This document shows positions 1 through 7,363 of a stretch of 17,153 bases of DNA, one piece after another (within the stretch, counting starts at the first letter, position 1; each line of letters starts with the position of its first letter). A model generated the notes under the pieces. That model ran no database searches and was not told where the DNA came from. It was given only the letters and a program-made list of their open reading frames with translations. The stretch lies in contig CAZKHA010000065.1 in the NCBI GenBank assembly GCA_964552325.1, forward strand, positions 1 through 17,153, in the 5' to 3' direction. A program made the position numbers and the translations under genes. Source of the stretch: CAZKCK01 sp964552325. GTDB taxonomy: Bacteria; Bacteroidota; Bacteroidia; Bacteroidales; TTA-H9.

Positions 1-95
1 AGTTGGAGAATGAGCCCGCGTGAGGGATAGCAACGGAAAGCCCGGAGCGCAGCGAGGACTTGCAGTGAATAGCCCGACCCGCAGGGGCACGCACT
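1..95. repeat. GC-rich intergenic repeat-like element
   Basis: This stretch is much richer in G and C than the flanking intergenic DNA. The hexamer AGCCCG occurs three times (13-18, 39-44, 71-76), and GCGTG at 18-22 can pair with CACGC at 88-92. It lies just beyond the stop of the small minus-strand gene at 123-356 and holds no credible reading frame. From memory, similar GC-rich elements with a GAGGGATAG core and a CGGAAAGCCCG block are scattered between genes in many Bacteroidota genomes. That resemblance has not been checked. It could be a REP-like structured element or a transcription end signal. The left boundary may lie outside the window. Confidence 0.5.
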
Positions 96-122
96 GATAA
101 TCAAAAGGATGATTGTAGTGGC

Positions 123-356
123 TTAGATTTCGACAAGGAAATCGTTCAAGAACTTCTTCATTTTATTGCTTAAGGCGTGGATGGTCTTAAGTTTTTCGAG
201 TTCCTCATCTTGGTTAAAGGTCTCGTTGCCTTTTTTGCGGATTAGGTCTTTTTCGATGGTTTCGCCCATCTTGCGGGTACTTAAATAGATAATGCGAGCC
301 TCGTCAAGCGTTAGGTTGAGTTGCTTTTCGGGTTTTTGGGTCATATGATCTGTCAT
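123..356 (-). CDS. Small charged protein of unknown function
   Basis: This 77-residue product is hydrophilic, rich in Lys and Glu, and has no signal peptide or membrane segment. Residues from about 15 to the end look largely helical (LTLDEARIIYLSTRKMG, then an LKTIHALSNKMKKFLNDFL stretch), so a small cytoplasmic helical or coiled-coil protein is likely. I do not recognise a family. Two ATG starts are possible, at 356 and 344. A -7-type promoter element at 368-375 would place the transcript start only a few bases before the first ATG, which slightly favours the second (MTQKPEK). It lies 45 bp downstream of the alkaline phosphatase stop on the same strand but seems to have its own promoter. Confidence 0.6.
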   Translation of the reverse strand: MTDHMTQKPEKQLNLTLDEARIIYLSTRKMGETIEKDLIRKKGNETFNQDEELEKLKTIHALSNKMKKFLNDFLVEI

Positions 357-367
357 TTAGCTGATGC

Positions 368-375
368 CAAATTTA
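368..375 (-). promoter_or_regulatory. -7 promoter element for the small gene at 123-356
   Basis: On the minus strand this reads TAAATTTG, an exact match to the Bacteroidota -7 consensus TAnnTTTG. It lies between the alkaline phosphatase stop and the ATG at 356. I see no TTTG at the expected -33 spacing, so the call rests on the -7 box and its position only. Confidence 0.4.
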
Positions 376-401
376 CGAAACTTTAGGCATAGTACGTTTT
401 A

Positions 402-1844
402 CTATAACCCTATTAGCTTTATAATAGTATTTGGGATGTCGGTATTATCAATATAGCCCTGAAACCAATCTTGGCCAGCGCCAACGGCTCTTACCGGAAC
501 GGGTATTCCGGTGTGCGACCAGGTGGTCCAGCCAATACCGGCCTTTTGATTGAGGATTTTAACGGCTGTAGCTGCAAAAGGTTCAATACCGCCGTATAGG
601 GTTTTATTGGCTTCAGCTGTGGGCAGCGGCATAAGTTTTACGCCACTGGCTAAAAAGGCTGTTTTAAGTTGGAGGCTATCGTTGGCGTTTAGTTTTATGG
701 GGTTGCCGAGGCCAACATTGCGCTCTAAGATCTTCATGGCAGCGGGGAAGCCTTTATCGAGGTCATATTTTAGTGCGATGGCTGCTTTGGTGCTATCTTC
801 GAGGCTGGCTAGTGATGTTTTTTGATACGCCAGCAGCTTTAAGTTCGATTCGTATTTCATTTCGGCATAGCCCAATGCCATTCCACCGGTTTCGTGATCG
901 GCCGTTACAATTATCAAAGTTTCTTTGGGATGCTTTTGCATAAACTCAACTGCTTTGGCTACGGCGGCATCTAAATCATAAACTTCTTGAATGGATGAAG
1001 CGCCATCGTTGTTATGGCAAGCCCAGTCAATCTGACCGCCTTCAATCATCATAAAAAAGCCCTTAGGGTTGTACAGCAATTCAATACCTTTTTGGGTAAA
1101 TTCAGCCAAGGATATGCTGGCAGCGGTACGATCGAGCACCTGGGGCATCTCGCATTCTGAACCATATTCGGGATTGATGGCATACACCTTTCCAATGCCG
1201 GGCTTTAGCTTGGTAAAAGCTTGTTTGGTGCGCACCAAGGTGTAGGCATTTTTTGGGAAAAGATCGAATGCATTGGGTTTATCGTGTTTTTTGCCAATAG
1301 AATCTTTTAGGGAGCCTCCAGCAAAATAATCGAAGCCAGTTAAGGGCATTTCGCAGGCAATTTCGTAGTAATTGTTGCGGTCAGGTTGGTGGGCATAAAA
1401 GGCGGCTGGCGTAGCGTGGTTTAAGCTAACGGTGGAAATAATGCCCACCTTCATTCCTTTTTTATGTGCTTTGGTGGCAATAGATTCTAAGTGCTTTTTG
1501 CGGTCAGTATCCATGCCAATGGTGTTGATGCTGGTTTTAAAGCCGCTTGCAAGTGCTGTACCCGCTGCGGCAGAACAAGTTATGTAACGATTGCCGGCAT
1601 ACGTTGTTGAGAATCCTTGCACGGGGAACTTGCTTATGGTAAGTTTCTCTATACCAATTTTATCTTGTTGGGCAGCCTTAAAGGCTTCGGCAGCATTTAC
1701 GTGTGCAAGGCCCATGCCATCGCCAATAAATAGGAAAACGTATTTGGGATGGGCATTGCTGTGGGCAGTTTTAAAGGCATCTTGTGTATATGCCGAAAGG
1801 CTGAGCAGCAAAAAAAGAAGAAGTGTAATGTAAGTATATCTCAT
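402..1844 (-). CDS. Secreted alkaline phosphatase (PhoA superfamily)
   Basis: A complete 480-residue phosphomonoesterase that releases phosphate from organic esters outside the cytoplasm. The N-terminus MRYTYITLLLFLLLSLSAYTQ is a signal peptide. Visible active-site elements, in order, are the metal ligand Asp in FIGDGMG (D42), the nucleophile Ser91 in TCSAAAGTALASG, NHATPA, the metal ligands in IEGGQIDWACHNND, TADHETGG, and the C-terminal HTGIPVP histidine. All classic metal and nucleophile positions are present. The residue before the nucleophile, usually Asp in the DSA motif of E. coli PhoA, is Cys90. The frame continues upstream to a TTG at 1880. I chose the ATG at 1844 because it begins the signal peptide and because a -7 promoter element overlaps the TTG. 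Whether phosphate starvation controls it cannot be seen here. Confidence 0.93.
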   Translation of the reverse strand: MRYTYITLLLFLLLSLSAYTQDAFKTAHSNAHPKYVFLFIGDGMGLAHVNAAEAFKAAQQDKIGIEKLTISKFPVQGFSTTYAGNRYITCSAAAGTALASGFKTSINTIGMDTDRKKHLESIATKAHKKGMKVGIISTVSLNHATPAAFYAHQPDRNNYYEIACEMPLTGFDYFAGGSLKDSIGKKHDKPNAFDLFPKNAYTLVRTKQAFTKLKPGIGKVYAINPEYGSECEMPQVLDRTAASISLAEFTQKGIELLYNPKGFFMMIEGGQIDWACHNNDGASSIQEVYDLDAAVAKAVEFMQKHPKETLIIVTADHETGGMALGYAEMKYESNLKLLAYQKTSLASLEDSTKAAIALKYDLDKGFPAAMKILERNVGLGNPIKLNANDSLQLKTAFLASGVKLMPLPTAEANKTLYGGIEPFAATAVKILNQKAGIGWTTWSHTGIPVPVRAVGAGQDWFQGYIDNTDIPNTIIKLIGL

Positions 1845-1877
1845 GAATATGGTTTTTGCTCGGGCATTAATGTTTGG

Positions 1878-1885
1878 CAAAGGTA
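1878..1885 (-). promoter_or_regulatory. -7 promoter element for alkaline phosphatase
   Basis: On the minus strand this reads TACCTTTG, matching TAnnTTTG, 33 bp before the ATG at 1844. A clear -33 TTTG at normal spacing is not visible. If it is used, the TTG at 1880 would lie upstream of the transcript start, which supports the shorter protein start. Confidence 0.4.
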
Positions 1886-2343
1886 ACGAAGCAAAGGGAA
1901 TGCTGGGGTTAAGGGGATGTTAAATTTTTTGGCAGGAGCGTGGGCGAGCGGTGATGGAGTTTGAAAAGATTGCGGTTAAGTTTTCCTTTTTTTGGCGGCA
2001 ACCCATTATCTATTTGAGCATTATCCATCTGCTATTTTATTGATATGATTTTTGGTACAGCACTAAAAGAGGGTTTCTGCTTTTTGTTATGGCTGGTTTT
2101 GGAAACCCGATTGGCGGCATTAGCACTAAAAATGGTATCATGGCGACACAAGATGGCTGGTTTACTAAGCAATGGATAAATGATACCGTGCAGTAAGCCA
2201 TTAGAGGTGCGTGTGCTGATGCAGAATTATTAAACAGGTTTGTGTATTTTGCAAACGGCCAAAAGTATTCGCAAGGTTGGCCTTTTTAAATTCATCTCTC
2301 ATAATCCTGCAAAATGAAGTAATTTTTTAGGTGTTGATTAAGG
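1886..2343. other. Long intergenic stretch between divergent genes
   Basis: About 460 bp separate the divergent alkaline phosphatase and DUF5714 genes. No intact gene was found. The part from 2044 to 2289 is a possible broken reading frame, listed separately. The rest (1886-2040) has runs of T and A, and I see no convincing terminator, RNA gene or repeat in it. Confidence 0.6.
2044..2289 (+). pseudogene. Possible decayed gene fragment with an in-frame stop
   Basis: One plus-strand frame reads from 2044 to a TAA at 2287-2289 and is interrupted only by a TAA at 2194-2196. The part before the stop contains MAGFGNPIGGISTKNG and QDGWFTKQWINDTVQ. The part after it contains AIRGACADAELLNRFVYFAN and GQKYSQGWPF. 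The residue mix looks protein-like on both sides of the stop, which suggests one original gene, although such an open stretch can arise by chance. I do not recognise the family. There is no good ribosome site before the ATG at 2089. It may instead be noncoding DNA. Confidence 0.3.
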
Positions 2344-2375
2344 TTTTGCCATCCCACAAAATATCCTTATGTTTG
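2344..2375 (+). promoter_or_regulatory. Consensus Bacteroidota promoter for the DUF5714-GH29-GH63 group
   Basis: A TTTTG at 2344-2348 (-33 element) and TATGTTTG at 2368-2375 (-7 element, consensus TAnnTTTG) are separated by 19 bp, the spacing expected for the primary sigma factor of this phylum. Transcription should begin near 2380-2383. The upstream ATG at 2369 lies inside the -7 box, so translation should start at the ATG at 2393. Confidence 0.65.
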
Positions 2376-2392
2376 CCTACAAATCCTTAGTC

Positions 2393-3124
2393 ATGGAATC
2401 AATTACCGGCTGTTTAATCTGTGGCGATGAATTGGTTTATACCGAGGAATCGCATTCAACATCTTGTTACTATTGTGGCAAGAAGCATATTACCCAAGTT
2501 ATATGCCCAAGCGCGCATTTTGTGTGCGATGATTGCCATAGTCTTCCAGCAAGTCAAATAATTATGGAGTATTGTGCCCATACTGACCAAGTGGACCCAA
2601 TTGATATAGTGCTGAATCTTTTACATCACAAATCAATTAAGATGCACGGGCCCGAGCATCATTTTTTAGTTCCAGCCTCGTTGCTTACAGCATATTACAA
2701 CTTTATTGGCAAAGCTATTGAGAAACGAGAGAAGCTTTCGGTGGCTTTAGAACGTGCCCGAAAAGTACCAGGAGGTTTTTGCGGGTTTAATGGTGCCTGT
2801 GGTGCGGGCATTGGCTGTGGGATTTTTATAAGTATTATTACCGGTTCCTCACCCTTGTCGGGCCGCGAATGGCAACTCGCCAACTTAGCCACGGCACGAA
2901 GCCTCGACCGAATTGCACGCTCGGGAGGGCCAAGGTGCTGTAAACGTGATGTGTTTATTGCCCTGCGAACAGCTCTTGAATTTCTTGAAGAGATGATGCA
3001 AGTGAAACTGCCAGCCTCTGCTGAGATAATTTGCCATTTCGACCATTTGAACCTTGAATGCACCCTAGATAATTGTATGTTTTACAATCCCAGCGTGATG
3101 AATAAAAAGGCTAATGCAACGTAA
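2393..3124 (+). CDS. DUF5714 domain protein, cysteine-rich
   Basis: A 243-residue cytoplasmic protein that I assign to the DUF5714 family, whose biochemical role is unknown to me. The N-terminus holds likely metal-binding cysteine pairs: C7/C10, C25/C28, C38, and C45/C48, with nearby histidines. Next comes the family-like block GPEHHFLVPASLLTAYYN (H89/H90). The core GFCGFNGACGAGIGCGIF (C130, C136, C142) is followed by ITGSSPLSG. Near the end are GPRCCKRD and LECTLDNC. The pattern suggests a zinc or iron-sulfur protein. A start at 2369 would add eight residues but overlaps the -7 box of the promoter, so I use 2393. The fucosidase gene starts 27 bp downstream with no terminator between them, so the two are probably co-transcribed. 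A link to glycan use is only suggested by this context. Confidence 0.8.
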   Translation: MESITGCLICGDELVYTEESHSTSCYYCGKKHITQVICPSAHFVCDDCHSLPASQIIMEYCAHTDQVDPIDIVLNLLHHKSIKMHGPEHHFLVPASLLTAYYNFIGKAIEKREKLSVALERARKVPGGFCGFNGACGAGIGCGIFISIITGSSPLSGREWQLANLATARSLDRIARSGGPRCCKRDVFIALRTALEFLEEMMQVKLPASAEIICHFDHLNLECTLDNCMFYNPSVMNKKANAT

Positions 3125-3151
3125 ACTTAACCTACCAAACCTATACTGTTT

Positions 3152-4603
3152 ATGAACCAAAGATTTATACGGCTTGTAGCCGTGTTACTCTTTATGCTTG
3201 TTATTAATAGCAATGGCTTGCAAGCTCAAGAGAAACATACCTATTTTGAACCCACCGACCCATTAGTAAAGCAACGTATTGAGCAGTGGCAAGATATGAA
3301 ATTTGGCCTGTTGATGCATTGGGGGCCATACAGCCAATGGGGCATAGTTGAATCGTGGAGCATTTGTGCCGAAGATGAAGATTGGTGCCGCCGCAGCAAC
3401 CCTAATTATGACGCTTACAAACGCGAATACGAAGCCTTGGGAAAAACCTTTAACCCCGTACGATTTAATCCCGAGAAATGGGCCAATGCTGCAGCAAAGG
3501 CCGGCATGAAATATTTGGTTTTTACCACCAAACACCATGATGGATTTTGCATGTTCGATACCAAGCTTACCGATTACAAAATCACCTCGCAATGGTGCCC
3601 ATTTAATGTAAACCCACGTGCCAATGTTACCAAAGAAATCTTTAATGCCTTTAGGGATAAGGGTTTATGGGCTGGTGCATACTTCTCGAAACCCGATTGG
3701 CATTGCCCCGATTATTGGTGGCCTAATTTTGCTACCCCTGACCGCAATGTAAATTATGATATAAAAACATACCCCGAGCGATGGGAAAACTATGTAAAAT
3801 TTACACACGGCCAAATTGAAGAATTGGTGCGTGATTATGGCCCCTTGAACATACTGTGGTTTGATGGCGGCTGGGTACAGAAACTTACCGAAGAACAAGT
3901 TACTAAGTACAAAATGGAGCAGTTAAGGCCTAAGCAGAATTTTCAAAGCCAAGACATACGAATGGATGAGATAGCTGCGATGGCACGCAAGTATCAACCC
4001 GGTATTATTGTGGTGGACCGGGCAGTGGAAGGCCCCAACCAGAACTATCTAACCCCTGAGAATACCGTACCCGACCAATACTTGGGCTATCCGTGGGAGT
4101 CGTGTATTATAGCCGGAGGAGGTTGGTCGTGGGTGCCCAATGCCAAGTTTATGAGTGGGCGCAAGGCTATCCATACCTTGGCCGATGTGGTGGCTAAAGG
4201 TGGCAACCTGCTGTTGAACATTGCCCCTGGCCCTGATGGCGACTGGGATCCAAAGGCCTACGAGCTACTGAACGAAATAGGTGATTGGCTAAGCCTAAAC
4301 GGAGCGGCTATTTACGACACACGTGCCCAAAAGCCCTATAAACAAGGCAAATGCGGCTATACAAAAGGTAAAGACGGCAGCGTTTATGCCATCTATTTTG
4401 CACAGGATGATGAAACTTCGTTGCCTTCACGTATAATGCTAAATGAATATTTCCCCAAACCTAATGCCTTGATAACCTTGATGGGTAGCACTGTTAGCCT
4501 TAAGTACAAGGTAAGCGGCGATGGGTGTGTGGTTGACATTCCCTCAAGCTTACGGAAGCCGTATTGTAACTATGCTTGGGTTTTACGAATTGTTGAGAAA
4601 TGA
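3152..4603 (+). CDS. Alpha-L-fucosidase, glycoside hydrolase family 29
   Basis: A 483-residue exported glycosidase predicted to remove terminal alpha-L-fucose from glycans by a retaining mechanism. The signal peptide is MNQRFIRLVAVLLFMLVINS with a likely cut after LQAQ, so the enzyme is periplasmic or surface-located. GH29 hallmarks are KFGLLMHWGPYSQWG (H56), TTKHHDGFCMFDT (H128/H129), and the nucleophile Asp238 in NILWFDGGW. The TPE at E303, in NYLTPENTVPDQY, is a candidate acid/base, by analogy only. GGNLLLNIAPGPDGDW and a short beta-rich C-terminal region complete a normal-length enzyme. The stop TGA overlaps the ATG of the next glycosidase (ATGA), so the two are translationally coupled. 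Some GH29-like enzymes act on substrates other than fucose, so exact specificity is open. Confidence 0.92.
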   Translation: MNQRFIRLVAVLLFMLVINSNGLQAQEKHTYFEPTDPLVKQRIEQWQDMKFGLLMHWGPYSQWGIVESWSICAEDEDWCRRSNPNYDAYKREYEALGKTFNPVRFNPEKWANAAAKAGMKYLVFTTKHHDGFCMFDTKLTDYKITSQWCPFNVNPRANVTKEIFNAFRDKGLWAGAYFSKPDWHCPDYWWPNFATPDRNVNYDIKTYPERWENYVKFTHGQIEELVRDYGPLNILWFDGGWVQKLTEEQVTKYKMEQLRPKQNFQSQDIRMDEIAAMARKYQPGIIVVDRAVEGPNQNYLTPENTVPDQYLGYPWESCIIAGGGWSWVPNAKFMSGRKAIHTLADVVAKGGNLLLNIAPGPDGDWDPKAYELLNEIGDWLSLNGAAIYDTRAQKPYKQGKCGYTKGKDGSVYAIYFAQDDETSLPSRIMLNEYFPKPNALITLMGSTVSLKYKVSGDGCVVDIPSSLRKPYCNYAWVLRIVEK

Positions 4604-6618
4604 AACTAAGCAGTATTCGAATTGGATTGCTGGTGGCATGTTTTATTGGGCATCACCTTGCTTTTTCACAAGTGGCCAAGGAACCTTATTCGCCCATAAA
4701 CTATCCTGAGGTACTTGATGTACATGGCATCCCGTCTTCGGCAGGCGATGAGGAACCTGGATTTTTTTGTGATAGGGGTGCTTGGCATGGCTTTGGATTG
4801 CCATCAGAAGAAGACCCCGAGGATTACGGAAGTTTTTCGGGGCCCTATGTTATGAGCACCACTGGCAAATGGGTAGGCCCTGTTTTAATCCGGTTTTCGG
4901 CCGATGTGAAAAAGGGCGGCGAACCCATGGATTTGGCCTCAGCCTACAATCCCCAAATTAGGTTTTATCCCGGTCGGCTGTGTCAAAAATACCAGTTCGA
5001 CCAATACCAAGTAAACTTGGATTTGGTTTTTGTTACAGATCGAAGTTCGGTGGTACGAGCCGAAATCACGAATAAAGGAGTTTTGCCCATAACACTCGAT
5101 GCATGTTGGTCGGGCAAACTATTCGAACGCAACGGTAGGCTACGTGTGGTTCCCGAAGGTATTAAATACCTTGCCGAAGATATGCCCGGGTTTGGCCTGC
5201 TGTATAGCGATGGGCAGTATAAACAAGATGTTTCGAAAGAGAGCTATACCATAACTTTTGCCAACCAAACGCTACAGGCCAATGAAACCAAACGGTTTTA
5301 CTTGATTTTTTCATGGTGTTTTACTCCGGCCGAACTGGAAGTAGATCAAAGTTTTGTAACAATGCAAATGGCTCAAGTAGATGTGTTGTTTAAAGAGAAT
5401 AACAGGGTGTGGTCAAACTACTTGAATAAAGCAATAAGTCAACTGCAGCCCATCTATCGAACTCCTGATTATGAAAAACTTGCTGTAAAATGTGCATTAA
5501 CCTTGCTGCAAAATTACCGTACCGCTGCCGGGGATTTACTTCATGGGGGCTTGTTCCCATCCGTACGTTATAAGGGTTTTTATGGTTTCTGGGCTTGGGA
5601 TTCATGGAAACATGCCGCTGCACTTGCCCCATTTGCTCCCGAAATGGCCAAAGAACAGCTCAAGTCAATGTTTGATTTTCAGGATCAATCAGGTATGATA
5701 GCCGATGTAGTTTATTTCGATAAAAAAGAGAATAACTGGCGTAACACAAAACCACCATTGGCGGCTTGGGCTGTTTTTGAAGTGTTTAAAGCTACCCATG
5801 ATACGGCTTTTGTGCACGAAATGTTGCCAGCTCTGCTCAGGTATCACCAGTTTTGGTACGCTAACCGCGATCATAACAAAAATGGCTACTGTGAGTATGG
5901 CTCAACCGATGGAAGCGTTTTGGCTGCTGCTTGGGAAAGTGGTATGGACAATGCTGTGCGTTTTGATGGTGCGGATATGATGCAGAATGGCCCCAATGCT
6001 TGGTCGTTCAACATCGAATCAGTTGACCTGAATGCCTACCTTATAAACGAAAAAGGCTATTTGAAGCAGTTGTTACTAATTGATGGACAGCAAAAACAGG
6101 CTGATGAATTGGAAAAGCAGATTTCCCAATTAGTGGATGGGTTTGGTGAACGGTTTTATGATTTGGAAACCCATTGCTTTTATGATCGGAGCTTAGCAAC
6201 TGGCAAGCCCATAAAAGTACAAGGCCCCGAAAGCTGGATACCTCTTTGGGCACAGATTGCAAGCCCTGAACAAGCTGCGAAAGTATGTGCTATCGTTATG
6301 GATACCACTGTTTTTAATACATATGTGCCCTTTCCGAGCTTGAGCCGTAGCCACCCCGAGTTTAACCCCGGCAAGGGTTATTGGAGAGGCCCAGTGTGGA
6401 TTGACCAAGCCTATTTTGCTTTAAAAGGGCTCGATTTGTATGGATTTAAAACCGAGCGAAACCAGTTAAGCCAGTCGCTTTTTAAACATGCCGAAGGATT
6501 GCTCAACAGTCCGGGCCCAATTTATGAGAACTATCACCCGCTGACAGGCAAAGGATTGAATGCTAAGAATTTCAGTTGGAGTGCAGCTCATTTTTTGATG
6601 ATTATGAGTGGGAAGTAG
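4600..6618 (+). CDS. Exported GH63-like alpha-glycosidase
   Basis: This 672-residue protein begins with a signal peptide (MKLSSIRIGLLVACFIGHHL, cut near AFSQ). An N-terminal beta-rich domain (about residues 30-260) precedes an (alpha/alpha)6-barrel. Barrel motifs are YGFWAWDSWKHAAAL (D334), AAWESGMDNAVRFDG, ESVDLNAYL, KGYWRGPVWIDQAYF and GPIYENYHPLTGKG. This arrangement matches bacterial GH63 enzymes such as E. coli YgjK and resembles GH37 trehalases. By that analogy D450 in ESGMDN is the general acid and E643 in YENYHP the base of an inverting mechanism. Likely substrates are alpha-glucosides or alpha-mannosides; the sequence does not fix which. It overlaps the fucosidase stop by 4 bp, so the pair probably acts on the same glycan. 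The downstream gene is convergent, 34 bp away, with no obvious terminator between. Confidence 0.85.
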   Translation: MKLSSIRIGLLVACFIGHHLAFSQVAKEPYSPINYPEVLDVHGIPSSAGDEEPGFFCDRGAWHGFGLPSEEDPEDYGSFSGPYVMSTTGKWVGPVLIRFSADVKKGGEPMDLASAYNPQIRFYPGRLCQKYQFDQYQVNLDLVFVTDRSSVVRAEITNKGVLPITLDACWSGKLFERNGRLRVVPEGIKYLAEDMPGFGLLYSDGQYKQDVSKESYTITFANQTLQANETKRFYLIFSWCFTPAELEVDQSFVTMQMAQVDVLFKENNRVWSNYLNKAISQLQPIYRTPDYEKLAVKCALTLLQNYRTAAGDLLHGGLFPSVRYKGFYGFWAWDSWKHAAALAPFAPEMAKEQLKSMFDFQDQSGMIADVVYFDKKENNWRNTKPPLAAWAVFEVFKATHDTAFVHEMLPALLRYHQFWYANRDHNKNGYCEYGSTDGSVLAAAWESGMDNAVRFDGADMMQNGPNAWSFNIESVDLNAYLINEKGYLKQLLLIDGQQKQADELEKQISQLVDGFGERFYDLETHCFYDRSLATGKPIKVQGPESWIPLWAQIASPEQAAKVCAIVMDTTVFNTYVPFPSLSRSHPEFNPGKGYWRGPVWIDQAYFALKGLDLYGFKTERNQLSQSLFKHAEGLLNSPGPIYENYHPLTGKGLNAKNFSWSAAHFLMIMSGK

Positions 6619-6652
6619 ATAGTTGAAGCAGGACTTGGGTGTCTTAATAATT

Positions 6653-7210
6653 TTACCCTTCAATAGCATCAACAAGCTGTTGATACCACTGCGCTCCATA
6701 CCGTCTTACAAGGGGCTCTTTGAGGAATTTATACAGCGGCACGTTAAGCACTTTACCTTTTTTTAGGGCAGGCTTGCAGATGTTCCATTTATGGTAGTTT
6801 ATGGCATCGCCAGATCGTAGGCTCGAGAGCCGGATAGGGTAAAGGTGGCAGGAGATGGGCTTCTGAAAGCTTATTTTTCCTTCGTTCCAAGCCTTTTCGA
6901 TGGCACACCAAGCCACACCATCCGTAAAGTTGGTAAAGGCACATTCGCAGCCATTAACCAACGCAGTGGCATAATTCCCAACCATGTCATAATCAAATAC
7001 ACCGTTTTGTTCTACTTCACGAATGCCTTGTTCTGTCATGTAGGGCTTTACGTATATAAAGGCATCTTCCAGTATCGAAATCTCTTCCTCGGTAAGTGGC
7101 GCGCCAGCATCGCCCTCCACACAACAGGCTCCTTTGCATTTTTCAAGGTCGCATACAAAGCAAACATCCGATAATTCGTCGGTTACCAAACAATGGTCAA
7201 TTACTATCAT
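6653..7210 (-). CDS. DUF3109 family cysteine-rich protein
   Basis: A 185-residue protein that I recognise as DUF3109, common in Bacteroidota and of unknown function. The N-terminus has C7, C17, C20, C25, C29 and C30 (VCFVCDLEKCKGACC). Later cysteines lie in NGCECAF, AWCAIEKAW, PISCHLYPIR and NICKPAL. The spacing resembles the YkgJ-type Cys-cluster proteins thought to bind zinc or iron-sulfur centres. There is no signal peptide, so it is cytoplasmic. The ATG at 7210 is the first in frame. Upstream on the minus strand is a TTTG followed by a poor match to the -7 box, so the promoter is uncertain. Its ROK neighbour starts 1.2 kb upstream on the same strand with 153 bp between the genes. No functional link is evident. 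Confidence 0.88.
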   Translation of the reverse strand: MIVIDHCLVTDELSDVCFVCDLEKCKGACCVEGDAGAPLTEEEISILEDAFIYVKPYMTEQGIREVEQNGVFDYDMVGNYATALVNGCECAFTNFTDGVAWCAIEKAWNEGKISFQKPISCHLYPIRLSSLRSGDAINYHKWNICKPALKKGKVLNVPLYKFLKEPLVRRYGAQWYQQLVDAIEG

Positions 7211-7363
7211 GCTAAAAATTTAAGGTATAAAGGGCAGTCAAACACAAACTGGTTACTAAAGACTTAAACCAAGCTGTTCAGCCCCCAAGAGAACGTTAGA
7301 AATGGGGATTATGTAACAAATTTTGCCTAATCGAAGGTATGGTGTATGTGTTTGGTGGTTAGT

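Noticed and set aside
1845..1880. Upstream TTG start for alkaline phosphatase
   Set aside because: It would put 12 polar residues before a good signal peptide, and a -7 promoter box overlaps it.
1914..2030. Minus-strand 39-codon frame (MDNAQIDNGLPPKKGK...)
   Set aside because: It is too short, with no ribosome site or recognised family; it is probably chance.
2369..2392. First ATG of the DUF5714 frame
   Set aside because: It lies inside the -7 element of a consensus promoter.
2695..3063. 122-codon minus-strand open frame
   Set aside because: It is antisense to the conserved DUF5714 core and looks like a shadow.
6619..6652. Terminator between the convergent GH63 and DUF3109 genes
   Set aside because: No stem with a T run is visible in the 34-bp gap.
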